A DNA stretch of 64,000 nucleotides. Source: Paraescarpia echinospica (Eukaryota > Annelida > Polychaeta > Sabellida > Siboglinidae). Under the pieces are notes generated by a model. The model saw nothing but the letters and a program-made list of their open reading frames with translations, made no database searches and was not told where the DNA came from. Below are positions 47,401 through 57,660 of this stretch, piece by piece. The position numbers and the translations under genes are program-made. Location of the stretch: assembly GCA_020002185.1 (NCBI GenBank), contig CM034533.1, positions 41,730,116-41,794,115 on the forward strand, read 5' to 3'. Numbering within the stretch: the first letter of the stretch is position 1; the number at the start of each line of letters is the position of its first letter.

Positions 47401-47480
47401 AAGATCACGTGATTTAGTACGTTCCAATAGCTGGCGCCGATCCGCGCACATTTAACAACGGTCTTATTTCTTTTGCAGTC
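44415..47480. other. Non-coding stretch, no gene seen
   Basis: No coding exon or transposon was recognised with confidence. The section from about 44420 to 45250 has the look of an interspersed repeat (GGGGCATTCCATGCCAAATC, TGACCTTTGACCTGAC), but there is no second copy in this window. Confidence 0.5.
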
Positions 47481-47725
47481 CGCGTAGACGCCGGAAGCGG
47501 AGAAAGCGGAGAAGGTCAAATAGGGCCTATTTCTTTTGTCTCTCCGACCTGTCCGCGGAGATAAATTTGCTATTCTATTTGACGCGGAGAGATCACGTGA
47601 TCTCTCCGCGTTAAACAGAACAGCCCGGAGAGGCTCTCCGGACCGCTCCGGTTTCTCCGCCTGTAGGGCATGGGGGGGGGGGGCATGTCGCAAGCGGAGA
47701 GGTTCCGGTTGAATAGGCCACGTGA
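47480..47725. repeat. Palindrome-rich block with CGGAGA motifs
   Basis: Many (C/G)GCGGAGA words and their complements, two near-copies of GGCCTATT, and a 12-G run (47670-47682). At its centre is a 30-bp perfect palindrome. It may be the body of a MITE, but matching ends were not found. Confidence 0.55.
47582..47611. repeat. Perfect 30-bp palindrome centred on CACGTG
   Basis: Runs ACGCGGAGAGATCAC and then its exact reverse complement. The centre CACGTG is an E-box-type core. Confidence 0.95.
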
Positions 47726-48240
47726 CTTTCAAAATGACGGAATATAAACGAAAGATAAGTGGCATTGTACAACATATAAACTGAAATATGTAGTTTTCAG
47801 TTTGCTTTGTACATGTGATAACGCAATGATGTACATTTTACTTGAGCAATATACACAATGAAGCGTGTAAATATGTATTTAGAATATTCAACTAAGTGAA
47901 ATAAGGGTTTTCTGTATTATCGCCATGATGACAACACATTTTATTTAATGATTGAAATCAGAAATGTCAAATAAGGAACCTGCCAAGATAACTTCTATTG
48001 CGCCTAAATCCTTGGAAACCAAGCTCAGAGGCGCATCAAAACAAAAGGATTGGTCAATCTTAAAATCCATAAGTAGTATTCCAGGTCAAAACGGCGACAA
48101 ACCAAAACGACGACAAACTGATCCAAAACGGCGACACACACACCAACCTATAAAGTTGGATTCTAATCAAAACCTGTTTCAAATGTGAAAGAAATAAAAA
48201 TATAGTTACTGCATATTGTGTGTCAACATGAGGCCCTAGT
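47726..48240. other. Non-coding; contains CAAAACGGCGACA minisatellite
   Basis: At 48087-48140 units of (C)CAAAACG(G/A)CGACA repeat, the same words that recur inverted at 53395-53490. Confidence 0.6.
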
Positions 48241-48249
48241 TATCGGAGC

Positions 48250-48580
48250 TCTTGTATTGTTTCGTTGAGGCTTGAGCAGATCCTTTCATGCGGTGTGTCT
48301 TTGATATGTGTAGCTGTAGTAATTCGCTTGCTGCTCTAGCATTGTGTAATTGAGCAGATATGTTTGTGTTGTCTGTCTTTGATTTGTGTGTGGTAAGAAC
48401 GTGTGGATTCGGAAGAGGCATTAGTAATCGACATGGTGCATTTGCATTGTTACATTGAGCAGATCGTTTCATGAGATTTATCTTTGATTTTTGTCAGTTA
48501 AGAAAGTGTGAAGTCGGTAGGGGCATTAGTAATCGGCTTGGTTCACTTGCATTGTTTCATTGAGCAGATCCTTTCATGTA
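48250..48580. repeat. Tandem repeat, ~120-bp unit, about three copies
   Basis: Each unit has TCTTTGAT(T/A)TGTGT, a TTAGTAATCG-like word and CATTG(A/T)GCAGATC. The start of a further unit (ATTTATCTTTGATTTGTGTC) reappears at 49591 after the LINE fragment. Confidence 0.65.
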
Positions 48581-48659
48581 GACTTCAGAAATGATAGAAT
48601 CGAGGAATGCGTATTATCCTGGGGTGCCATCACAGGACCCACGTCTCTGATATGTTAAC

Positions 48660-49590
48660 ATCTCTAAAATGGTTAAATGTTTGTCAAAGATTTATTCTTT
48701 TTAAAACGTACCATTATGTACAACATTGTAAATGGTAAAACTCCAAATTATCTTTAAAATCAATGTGTTCTGTATATCATCGGTAAAAAAATAAGTATCA
48801 GGTATTATCAGCTCCCCTTGCGATATCGCATTATGTTTAAGATCTGCACAATCACCTACCAAGCCCTTTCATCCAAACAACCTAGTTATTTACATTCAAT
48901 GCTCACACCGGCTAGGCAAGCCAGACAACTTCGGTCATCTAGTTCGAAGTTGCTATCTGTTCCTAGAGTTAAGACAAAGGCTGGAACTCGAGCTTTTTCA
49001 GTTGCCGCGCCAACTATATGGAATTCGCTTCCCGTTAATGTTAAATTAGCAGAAAATATTGTTACATTTCGTTGTCACCTCAAAACCTATCTTTTCAATA
49101 TTGCCTATCCTCCCTAGCTTCCTAGCACATCCATCCATTTGTTGACGACTTTCGCCTAGCACACGAGTACGAGAATGCTTAATCCTTTGGTTTTGGTGCG
49201 CCACTGAGCTTGGATTGTCTGAGGATATTGGTGCTTAAGAAGTTATTTATTATTATTAATGCCTGTCTTTGATATTGTAAATATGTTCGTTTTAAATTGT
49301 ATATCATACCACATTTTCATAACTTGATTACGTATTGTGGCATGCATCATCATTTTGAGGTCTTTTTAACATCAACAAAATGCTTCCCCTGGGTGCTGAT
49401 ACCACAACCCCACCATTATTCTTCAGTATTACATTTCCATCCAGTATACCTGCTCACTTACTTTTACATACATAATTTATTATATTGTTTACATATGTTA
49501 AGTATGTATTATGTTTTTATCATAGTGTATGTGTGTCACCACTACCAAAACAGTTGTAACTGAATGTAGTCTGTGAATAAATATCTTGTG
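48660..49590 (+). pseudogene. L2/CR1-like LINE 3' end
   Basis: 48818-49117 encodes RIMFKICTITYQALSSKQP, PARQARQLRSSSSKLLSVP and RAFSVAAPTIWNSLPVNVK, the familiar C-terminus of L2/CR1 polymerases, then a stop at 49115-49117. Decayed polymerase sequence precedes it from about 48660. The 3' UTR runs to about 49590 and includes AATAAATATCTTGTG. Confidence 0.85.
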
Positions 49591-49716
49591 ATTTATCTTT
49601 GATTTGTGTCGGTTAAGAAAGTGTGAAGTCGGTAGTTGCTACACTGTAACTCCTGTCGGCAGTTTATGTCGTTGGTTAGCACTTCAAAGGGATGCTTGTT
49701 TTGCAACATCCAATAA

Positions 49717-50320
49717 CAGGGGTAGAACTACCCACTAGTCCGCTAGTCCGTACACTAGTAAAGATTACGGCGGACTAGTAAATCCGCCTACCAACTAGTC
49801 CGGCTGTCTAGTAAAAATCAGCATGTTGCATGATGCCACCATCCGTACCATTGACAAACTAATTCTTTACGTAATGAGGCGACAGTGAAAAGTGAAACAG
49901 TGCTGTTGATTGACTGTTGTGTGACATCGAATTCTGAAATGACAGTTTTGTTTGGTTTAGCGTATCTGGTAGAGGGGTAGGGCTAATGAGTGCAATTGGT
50001 GGTCATTTTCAAATGCACGGTTTTCGAATACGGTTTACATCTACATTGCTTTATTAGTCTACGTTTATGCACGATGTATCATTACTTGACTGGGGTTGCA
50101 AAACCAGCAGAAAAACGCAAGCTGGAAAAACACTGCAACTGCCCACCGAGCCATTCAAGTGCTGAAAACGGCCACCATGGACCGTCTGACGCATTTGTTG
50201 CAATTTAAATTTGTGTTGTTTTGATATTTTCAGGACTAGTAAACCTTTTGGCGGACTAGTAAACTTTTGTCTTTACTAGTCCTGCTGTCCAGTAAAATAA
50301 ATGCTGAAGTTCTACCCCTG
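49717..50320. mobile_element. 604-bp hAT-like MITE
   Basis: Both ends read CAGGGGTAGAACT inward (13 of 13). AATAA flanks both sides as a possible 5-bp duplication. Near each end are repeated (A/C)TAGTCCG and ACTAGTAAA words, like the subterminal binding sites of hAT transposases. No transposase is encoded. Confidence 0.8.
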
Positions 50321-50945
50321 AATAAGTTACACTGTGTTAATTACAGCTGTTAAAGTGTATTCAAGGCCAGGCATGCCCAGTTGTTTACGTCTGTGGTGCA
50401 TCACCGTGAGAAAGACAGCAGCAGTGAATAGCCAATAATCATCCAACGACCTTCTACACTTACAACATACAGCGGGAAACATTATAACTATTACTAACAA
50501 TCAATGACAAAGTTAAATTGTTGTATTCGAATGGAAAACTATGAATAAAACATGATAGTTTTATATTGTAATTGGGACAATTATAATACTCATTTATTTC
50601 ATTATAATTCCATTAATGTCTATACACGCATTAATGACACTGATATGTTTGGCCCCTGTAATACTTATTGCTGTTGACTGACATATGCACACATAATGTA
50701 CCGCTGTTGAGTCATTCCACCAATCACATGCTGTCTCGTCCGCAACCAATTAGCAAGCGCCATACACACTGCTTTTGTTTCATGACCAATTATAAAGTCG
50801 ATGCTGTCTTCACTTCTAGTCACTCTGCTCGATAATTGAAATTGGCTAAACGTATCCTGTATTGTTTGTTAAGTTCTAACAGTTACTTCTGCTTGGAGCT
50901 AGCTCTTGTCGGTTACGTTTGTTAGCATTTAGTTACGTTTTAACA
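50321..50945. other. Non-coding region upstream of the MULE-type gene
   Basis: AT-rich, no ORF of note. A CCAAT word occurs at 50729-50733 and again near 50748. No TATA box could be assigned with confidence. Confidence 0.4.
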
Positions 50946-51582
50946 ATGGACTCCTGTAAAGAAGTTTGTCCACCCGTTCCTGGAACGTCATATCACATTG
51001 TCGTATGTGGAAAAGTTGTGAGGCCTCGGCAACAGGCACTACGGTGCGACATATGTGATTTGTGGCAACACCGTGTTTGCAAAACCGGTCTCACACAACG
51101 AAAGTACTGGGAGCTGGTCCAGGACGAGACGGTGGAGTACGCTTGGAAATGTTCGGTGTGCAGCCGGACAGACGCCAATGCTGTGGTAAGTGACACAGCA
51201 ACTTCTAAACTCTGCCTCTGCATGTATATATCTGATAGCAATCACTATTGGATAGAACGGTTAAAGGGGTGTCCACAAATGGTACCCAATTGAATACACA
51301 GCCAGCCATTTAACGTTGCTAAGGATTCCCTTGCTAATTCCGTCTTTAAGAGATCCTTATTGTTGCCTGATATAACAATGTCCCAATGTGCATGTCCGAA
51401 ATCGCGAATATTTTAATTATAATATAAAGGAATAAAGTGTATACAAAAAAATGCGGTCACCTTAAAAACGTTATGCTTAGATGCCCCGTTCTGCCACACA
51501 TAACATTTTATGCAATGTGTTCTGTAGTAGAAAAAGCTCCGGCCTCTTTAAAACAGTGGTGTCCTGTATGCGGCGATATATA

Positions 51583-51632
51583 TGGAGACCATTTTTGCAT
51601 TGATATATATATATATGCAAAAATGGTCTCCA
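51583..51632. repeat. Perfect 18-bp inverted repeat (intron 1 of the MULE-type gene)
   Basis: TGGAGACCATTTTTGCAT (51583-51600), a 14-base AT loop, then the exact complement (51615-51632). Confidence 0.9.
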
Positions 51633-52164
51633 GTACTGAATGTTCTGACTATGACATGTTATAATTGCGGTATAAATGTGAACCGTTTATGTATTGCGTT
51701 TTCAGCTTGACGGAATGTGTGTAAGTAATGTTTGTAAGTGGATTGCCTTCTGTATAGGATGGACAGGCACCGATGGACGTGGGAGAGGCGTCCATTCAGA
51801 TTGACCTACCGCAAGCAGGAAGCTCTGCACTAGATGATGAACACGATGTAAGTCACATAACGCTTATTAAATATACATATATATATATATATATACAGAA
51901 CAAACTATAATATTACTGTGAATGGAATTGAGTCTGAAGTAATTTAATAGTTGTCAACACCCTTGAACAGAGTCCTTCTCTGTGCATGAATGTACAAATA
52001 CAGTGTATTATTATTAATATTTATGTCATCATATTTATATAATTATGCGACTGATTATAAAAAAACGTCCTACTTCGTTTGTTCCAGGTATGCAGATGCC
52101 ACATTTTTTGTGGTAAAGAGGCCATTCATCCAACTCTTCAGTATCCATGTCTTCCTGAAAAGCA

Positions 52165-52330
52165 GAGACAACTTGAAACAGGTGATTAATACAATAAATG
52201 GATATGGACGAGTCACGGATCGGGATGTGATAAAAACAGAAACGACACGTTTGGGAAATAGTTTGACTGAAATTGCATTTGTTCTCAAATGTTGAACCTA
52301 AATTCCGTGCTGAGACTGCAGGTTGGAAAT
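52165..52330 (-). pseudogene. L2 LINE fragment in intron 2 of the MULE-type gene
   Basis: The minus strand reads RNLGSTFENKCNFSQTISQ then TCRFCFYHI, matching 'RNLGVvFDs.lnf..hi...cr.cfyhlr.i' of L2 polymerases and the copy at about 54480-54576. Confidence 0.75.
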
Positions 52331-52774
52331 GTGTCATGGGATATGTGTTGAGAAAAAACCATCAAGTTTGCAACGTTACTTTGACGTACCGCATGAATAC
52401 CAATAATAAGAAAATCTTTAATGTTGTATTAACAATAACAAATACGATTGCAACTTGCCTCATTTCTGCCCCAGGTACCCGTCATGTTCGTCCTCATGAG
52501 CGGGAAACGCCGAAGAGACTACAAAAGGTACTTCAAGCAGTTCTTCGCGTTCTTCCGGAGGACCCTGCAGTCGAACGCCTCATACTGGACTTTGAGGCAG
52601 CTCGTGTCGATCCATGCACGGCTGGTTTCTGAGCGGAAACTAAAGCGCCACCAGCGGGTCACATATGCAAGGTACCAGGCTAGGTTATTCAAACTCTGGC
52701 GCGAGTATGAGGCCGGCGAGCGCACCACTGACCAGCTGTTGGCAGCATGCTCCAAGGTGCATGGACCAGTTTAG

Positions 52775-53380
52775 AAGCGGACGCTCTCGACAGTTAAATG
52801 TGCAGGGTACATATGAATAATTGTGAATATTGAATATGTAAAAGAAGATCTTGAAGAAGGCATACTATTGTGTTAATATACAACATAGCTATATTGCATG
52901 TGTGTGTGTTAAGTGATAATAAGGATTTATAGGCTTATATATTGTGGTGTGATGATAGGAAGGTGTTTGTATTGTGTGTAATGCTGTTCTGGTTGTGGGT
53001 GTAAGCGCCTCGTGATATATATATATATCGCACGCGGATTTATTTTCCTAAGCTTGACGTAATTTCTACAATGTTTTTATGACCGATTTTTGCTTTATTA
53101 TTGTCTTTTTACACTGTTATGAACATTATGTTTTGGATTGGTTCCATGTTCTTTAATAAATACATTTCTAAAATGAGCAAAGTCATGAACGGTTGCTTAT
53201 TCATTTCTACTGATATCTCTTAACTCTAGATTTTCTAGAAACATGTCCGAGGATTTTGGGCAAAGACTGGACGTATTTACCACCTTGTGTTAAGAAAATC
53301 TTTTGAAAAAACAATACAAAATGTCAGGACTTATACAGCAACCGATCGAGTTATCGAAACGGATATGTGCTGACGGACTA
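52775..53380. other. Non-coding stretch, no gene seen
   Basis: 3' flank of the MULE-type gene. (AT)n at 53017-53030. AATAAA occurs at 53154-53159 and may serve as a polyadenylation signal. Confidence 0.45.
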
Positions 53381-53394
53381 AAATGTCTATCAAA

Positions 53395-53490
53395 CCGATT
53401 AGTTTTGGTGTGTGTGTCGCCGTTTTGGTTGTCGCCGTTTTGGATCAGTTTATCGCCATTTTGGCTTGTCGCCGTTTTGGTTGTCGCCGT
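53395..53490. repeat. TGTCGCCGTTTTGG minisatellite
   Basis: About six units of (T)GTCGCC(G/A)TTTTGG, the reverse complement of the minisatellite at 48087-48140. It shares the same higher-order word GATCCAAAACGGCGAC read inverted. Confidence 0.85.
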
Positions 53491-53499
53491 ACCCTTGTC

Positions 53500-54840
53500 A
53501 ACATATGGGTCAAGGGGCCAGGGAGCTATGATGGACAAGCAAGGCCAATGTTGTAAAGATAAGATAAGGGAGCATATTCCAAAGAGTTGGTGCAGCAACA
53601 GAAAAAGCCCTAGTTCCAATGTTAGTGTTAATTCTAGGAACAAAAAGTAGGTCAGAACTAGACGATCGAAGCTGGATCAGTTTTCTCACAGGAGTAAACA
53701 ATGAATGCAAATAAGATGGTTGCTTACTGGACAGTGCCTGGTATGTAATGGTACAGATCTTAAATATTAAACAATATCATACAGGAAACCAATGCAAAGA
53801 TTTCGAAAGTGGTGCAGAGCGAAAAAAAACGAGGAGATCTTGTAACTACTCTTGCTAGACAATTTTGGACATGCTGAAGTGTTGTAATATTCTTGCCAGC
53901 GATATTATAAAGGATGGAATTGCAATAGTCGAGTCTGCTGCTAACAAGCACTGTTGCAATAGTTTTAGCAACAGAAAATGACATGCCTGCGAATACGGCG
54001 AAGATCACGAATATGATCAAAACAGCAGCGACTTGTTTGAGATGTGTAGTCGGACATTGAAGTTACTATCAAATATCACTCCTAGATTCAGCACTCAGGT
54101 TGCTGGTGTGATATACCAATTCAAAATACGTGTATGGAATAACCATCCAGTTTACTACGCTGCATTGGAGTACCAATAATGATCAATTCAGTTTTTATTG
54201 CATTTAATTTCAACTTGCTGTCAGTAATCCAGTGGAAGATATCTTGAAGGCAATCACTAAGTTAGTTAAGGGAGCGATTTGTATTCGCAGTAGCCAACGA
54301 AATGTAGATCTGAGTATCATCAGCATAAAGATGATGATCCAAGACTTGGTACAGAGCGCGAAAAACGAGGATTTCCTTGCTAGTGCTATTATAAAGGAAG
54401 GAATTGCAATAATCAAGTCTGCTGCTAACAAGCGCTCTTGCAGTAGTTTTATTAACAGAAAATGACATATACCGGCGAATATCATGAATATGATAAAAAA
54501 AACACCAGCGACATGTTTGAGATATGCATTGTCGGAAATTGAAGTTACTATCAAAGACCACTCCTAGATTCCGCACCGAGGTTGTGGTGTGATATACTGA
54601 TTCAAAATACGCATAGGGAAAAAACCATCCAGTTTACTATGCTGCATTGGATTACCAATAATGATTAATTCAGTTTTATTTGCATTTAATTTCAACTTGC
54701 TGTCAGTCATCGATTGGAAGATATCTTGAAGGCAATCACTAAGTTGGTTAAGGGAGTGATTTGTATCCGGGGTAGCCAATGAAATGTAGATCCGAGTATC
54801 ATCAGCATAAAGATGATGATCCAAGTTATGTCTTTGTATA
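53500..54840 (-). pseudogene. L2 LINE reverse transcriptase, decayed and internally duplicated
   Basis: On the minus strand, in order: HHLYADDTRIYISLA with KLKLNANKTELIIIGNP (RT core), then RNLGVVFDSNFNFRQCISQ and LVSSRLDYCNSFLYN (thumb), then the same YADD region again (HHLYADDTQIYISLA), the thumb again (LVSSRLDYCNSILYN), and last RAFSVAAPTLWNMLP. A segment of about 500 bases is thus present twice in tandem. Frameshifts and stops are frequent. Confidence 0.85.
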
Positions 54841-55068
54841 ACAGAGCTTATTGGCGTGGTGAATTGTTTGTACCTGTATTGTCAATTGCAGTCTTGATGC
54901 ATTATCAAAACAATGAATGTACATTTAATAACATTCTCGTATTGTTATGTTTTGGTACCCCATAAAACAGTGCCAGAAGATACCACTATAGTGGTGTGAT
55001 TGTTTGCTGCACAGCATACCATTCTAGCATTCTTGGAATCAGGGAACTGAGTAAATGCAGGGTAATAT

Positions 55069-55880
55069 AAAAAATAGATAAGCGAGCGAAAAATGAACAA
55101 CTTAGAACACGTCCAAAACATGAAATTCTACGGTCGCTCGTCCTGTCCCGACGATTTTGTGTCATTTGAAAGGATGCACTTTTTGTTATTCTAGCGTCAT
55201 CTAGATTTCCCGGTAACCTTTCAAAGAACACCGATAAATGGACCTACAATCACACCGTTGTTCTGTACGGTTCCGAACGATGTTGGCGGCGGGTACTCAG
55301 TACAATAATCTTCCGATTGCGGTGCTGTTTTCCTCATTTGCATAGATTCAGACATGTGCACTTCACCATTTCTTGATTTAATGTTATATGCTCCACCCAC
55401 TTTTAAACTGCGGCGAAACTGATGTGCTTTGATCGCAGCGAAACCAATATATATCTACGTCGGCGTGACGTCACAATAACGTACACCTCCCAACGGGTCA
55501 AAATTTGTTGCGTTGGTTGGTTGATATATGTGACTGTGACGTCACGCCTACTTCGCGTATGTCATTTTAGCAGCTGTTTGAAAGTGGATGGAGCTTATAT
55601 CATGAAATCAGATAGTGGTGCCTCAATTGGTAGATTGGTGAACTGTGTCGACGAAACAACATTGTTCGCAGTGTCTAAGACACCGGAACGGACCCGATTG
55701 TAGGTCCGTTTTTAGTTAATTTTAGGAATGATTATCAAGATACCATGTATATGTTTGAATAGCAGAAAACAAACTTTCAAACGACATCAATATTGTTGGG
55801 ATCCGACGTATTAGCGATCGTTAAAAAGGCGTTTTTGGAACGTCTTTGACAGTTGTTCATTTTTCGCTCGCTTATCTATT
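55069..55880. mobile_element. MITE with exact 30-bp TIRs
   Basis: 55073-55102 and 55851-55880 are exact inverted copies (AATAGATAAGCGAGCGAAAA inward). GGTAATAT stands at 55061-55068 and 55881-55888, an 8-bp duplication of hAT type; four extra A separate the left duplication from the TIR. The interior has a second inverted pair, GGCGTGACGTCACA at 55462-55475 and 55535-55548. No transposase ORF. Confidence 0.8.
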
Positions 55881-55972
55881 GGTAATATTAATAACACAAT
55901 TTAATTAAAATGTTCATTACATTAATTACAAGCATCCATTTTTAGTTTAACATGTATTGTATGAATCACTAA

Positions 55973-56148
55973 TGTAAGCGCCAGTATAGAAGGGAAAGAC
56001 TCGATAACGACGAGAACATTTATTGAACAGACTTATCTCAAAACGGAAGTCGAGGCAAGAGAGCGTACAACAGGAACAAGGTATGGAATTAACCAACGCA
56101 ATAATACAGGAAGCGGAAATGTGATACTTATCCAATATGGCGTGACCA
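55973..56148 (-). repeat. Probable 3' LTR of the minus-strand Gypsy element
   Basis: On the minus strand it runs TGGTCACGCC to GCGCTTACA, about 176 bp, preceded by the purine tract AGTGAAGGAGAAAAGAAAG and containing CAATAAATG as a polyadenylation signal. No second LTR is present, so the borders rest on the TG..CA ends and the purine tract. Confidence 0.65.
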
Positions 56149-56301
56149 CTTTCTTTTCTCCTTCACTAATCTAATAATATCACATAAGCTTGTAAGGTTA
56201 TAACGTGATAGTCCATATGACATACAAATATGCAGTAGAGTCAATATGGGCATATGTCACACAAAGTATGCAGTAGACTCAATAGATCCATGGCACATGT
56301 A

Positions 56302-57050
56302 TTATAACTCATAGTCTTGTAGATATGCAGGTTTATTACGTCTGCGGATGGGCCGAGTGGGCCTCACATTGTCACTGGGTGTGGTTGGTGGTTTCGGTAG
56401 CGCGGTTGTAGGGGCCTCAGGTGGCGCTGTGATCGTCAGTGGAGCCTCGGGCGGTGCTGCGATCACTAATGGGATTTCGGGTGGAGTTGCATTCGCTTGG
56501 ACATCAGGCGGGGTGTCATCTTCGTATGGCGGGACGTCTTCCGTGTCATCTCCATCCTCACGATGGCGCGTGGGTATTGTGGTCGACACATGACCGGGTA
56601 CTAAATAGCACTCGGATAGTCGCACATTGTATGATGAAGTGCGTAGTTGAGATCCGCTAAATTTGCGAATGTAGCACCAGCTATCTTCGATAGAGGTGAC
56701 TAGATAGCGGTCTCGAGCTTCCGACTTATTGCGGTCGGATAGTACGTAAACCAAGTCACCGACATGAATTATCGGTACAGGCGCCTCTTTGCCGCGAGGA
56801 GCCTTCGACGTCTGGCTGTGTGCGTGATTTTGTAGGCGAGACTGATGATGTTCAGCGATGATGGCACGATCTAAAATAGGCAACTGCGCGTTGGAAAACT
56901 GGTCTCGTTGGAACCATATTTCGCGTGCCGATAGGCCGCGACCGCGGATTCTGGAGTTGAGTTGAGAGGTAGCAGTTGCCAGTATAAGAGGTGACACCGG
57001 TCCCCCGCCAGGCTCCTGTCGTAGCAGCTCATCTTCAACCTTTTGTTAGC
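56302..57050 (-). pseudogene. Gypsy integrase C-terminal region
   Basis: From about 57045 the frame with VEDELLRQEPGGGPVSPLI continues with GRGLSAREIWFQRDQF and a chromodomain-like or SH3-like segment (IHVGDLVYVLSDRNKSEAR, RDRYLVTSIEDSWCYIRKF), then Pro/Glu/Ala repeats (PPEAPLTITAPPEAPT) and the stop after YLQDYEL. It is one frame away from the integrase core. Confidence 0.85.
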
Positions 57051-57660
57051 CCTTTTGATTCTCCCTATCTCCAAACGAATACCCAAACGTAGCAGAGTTG
57101 GGTCGTTCACGAGAGCGATGAACCCTGGGGCTGGATCCACGCGGATGATCGCAGAGGGCCCGTCGAGGGGTCGAAACTCTGTGCAGAGTCGAGCGAGGCA
57201 GTCACGTAACGCGTCATGGCGTTCGCTCTCGATGATGCACGTAGAAGTGTATGAGCTAACGGTTTCGCGGACGACAAATATGAGTTGTCGGTTACGCTTG
57301 ATAACATCTGCTGCGAACGAAACACCAATCACTTCGGGAGCGTCGGTCGTTGTTTGTTCGATGAGTGTAGTCGGGATATTTTTTAGTGACATGCATGTAT
57401 GGCATGCGTCGGTCACTCGCACAATCGCGTTGTCGATGTCCAATGCGAATAAGTTGCGACGATCTACGAGTTTGAGTTGGTGTTTTGATGGGTGGCTCAG
57501 CTTTAGGTGGATCGCTGTTAGTAAGCCATCTAACACTTGTCGTGGAACTACGATAAGTTCTTTGGTTGGCGCGAATGGTATGTCGCACTTGACAACGATG
57601 ACGCCGTCGCGAGCCAACGTCGTAGTAAATAAGTAACGTTTTACGTCCTTGGCGTTGGTT
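56871..57660 (-). pseudogene. Gypsy integrase zinc domain and core
   Basis: HLKLSHPSKHQLKLVDRRN and ACHTCMSLK form the HHCC domain. GVSFAADVIKRNRQ and AIIRVDPAPGF carry the first two catalytic Asp. The frame breaks just before the catalytic Glu region at about 57045, and another break at about 57659 separates it from RNase H. Confidence 0.85.

Larger units (their letters stand above)
50946..52774 (+). pseudogene. MULE-type zinc-finger/transposase gene, internally deleted (3 exons)
   Basis: Exons 50946-51185, 51758-51847 and 52475-52774 join in frame across good GT-AG borders to 209 residues. Exon 1 encodes a treble-clef/PHD-like finger (ALRCDICDLWQHRVCKTGL, WKCSVC) that heads many metazoan MULE-like transposases. 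Exon 2 is an acidic linker. Exon 3 starts with VPVMFVLMSGKRRRDYK and ends with RLVSERKLKRHQ and WREYEAGERTTDQLLAAC, the start and end of the transposase region, but the centre is missing. Just after the start the family sequence moves one frame on (VLRVLPEDPAVERLILDFE), then the last part returns to the first frame. As read, the ORF is open. It is probably a decayed transposon; expression as a short zinc-finger protein cannot be excluded. Confidence 0.7.

Noticed and set aside
47229..47765. 178-codon minus-strand ORF
   Set aside because: Its frame runs through the palindromic GC-rich block and the G run and matches no domain; it is likely fortuitous.
56348..56593. Gly/Ser-rich plus-strand ORF
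   Set aside because: It is the antisense shadow of the Pro/Ala-rich end of the Gypsy integrase.
57043..57636. 197-codon plus-strand ORF
   Set aside because: Antisense shadow of the Gypsy integrase core.
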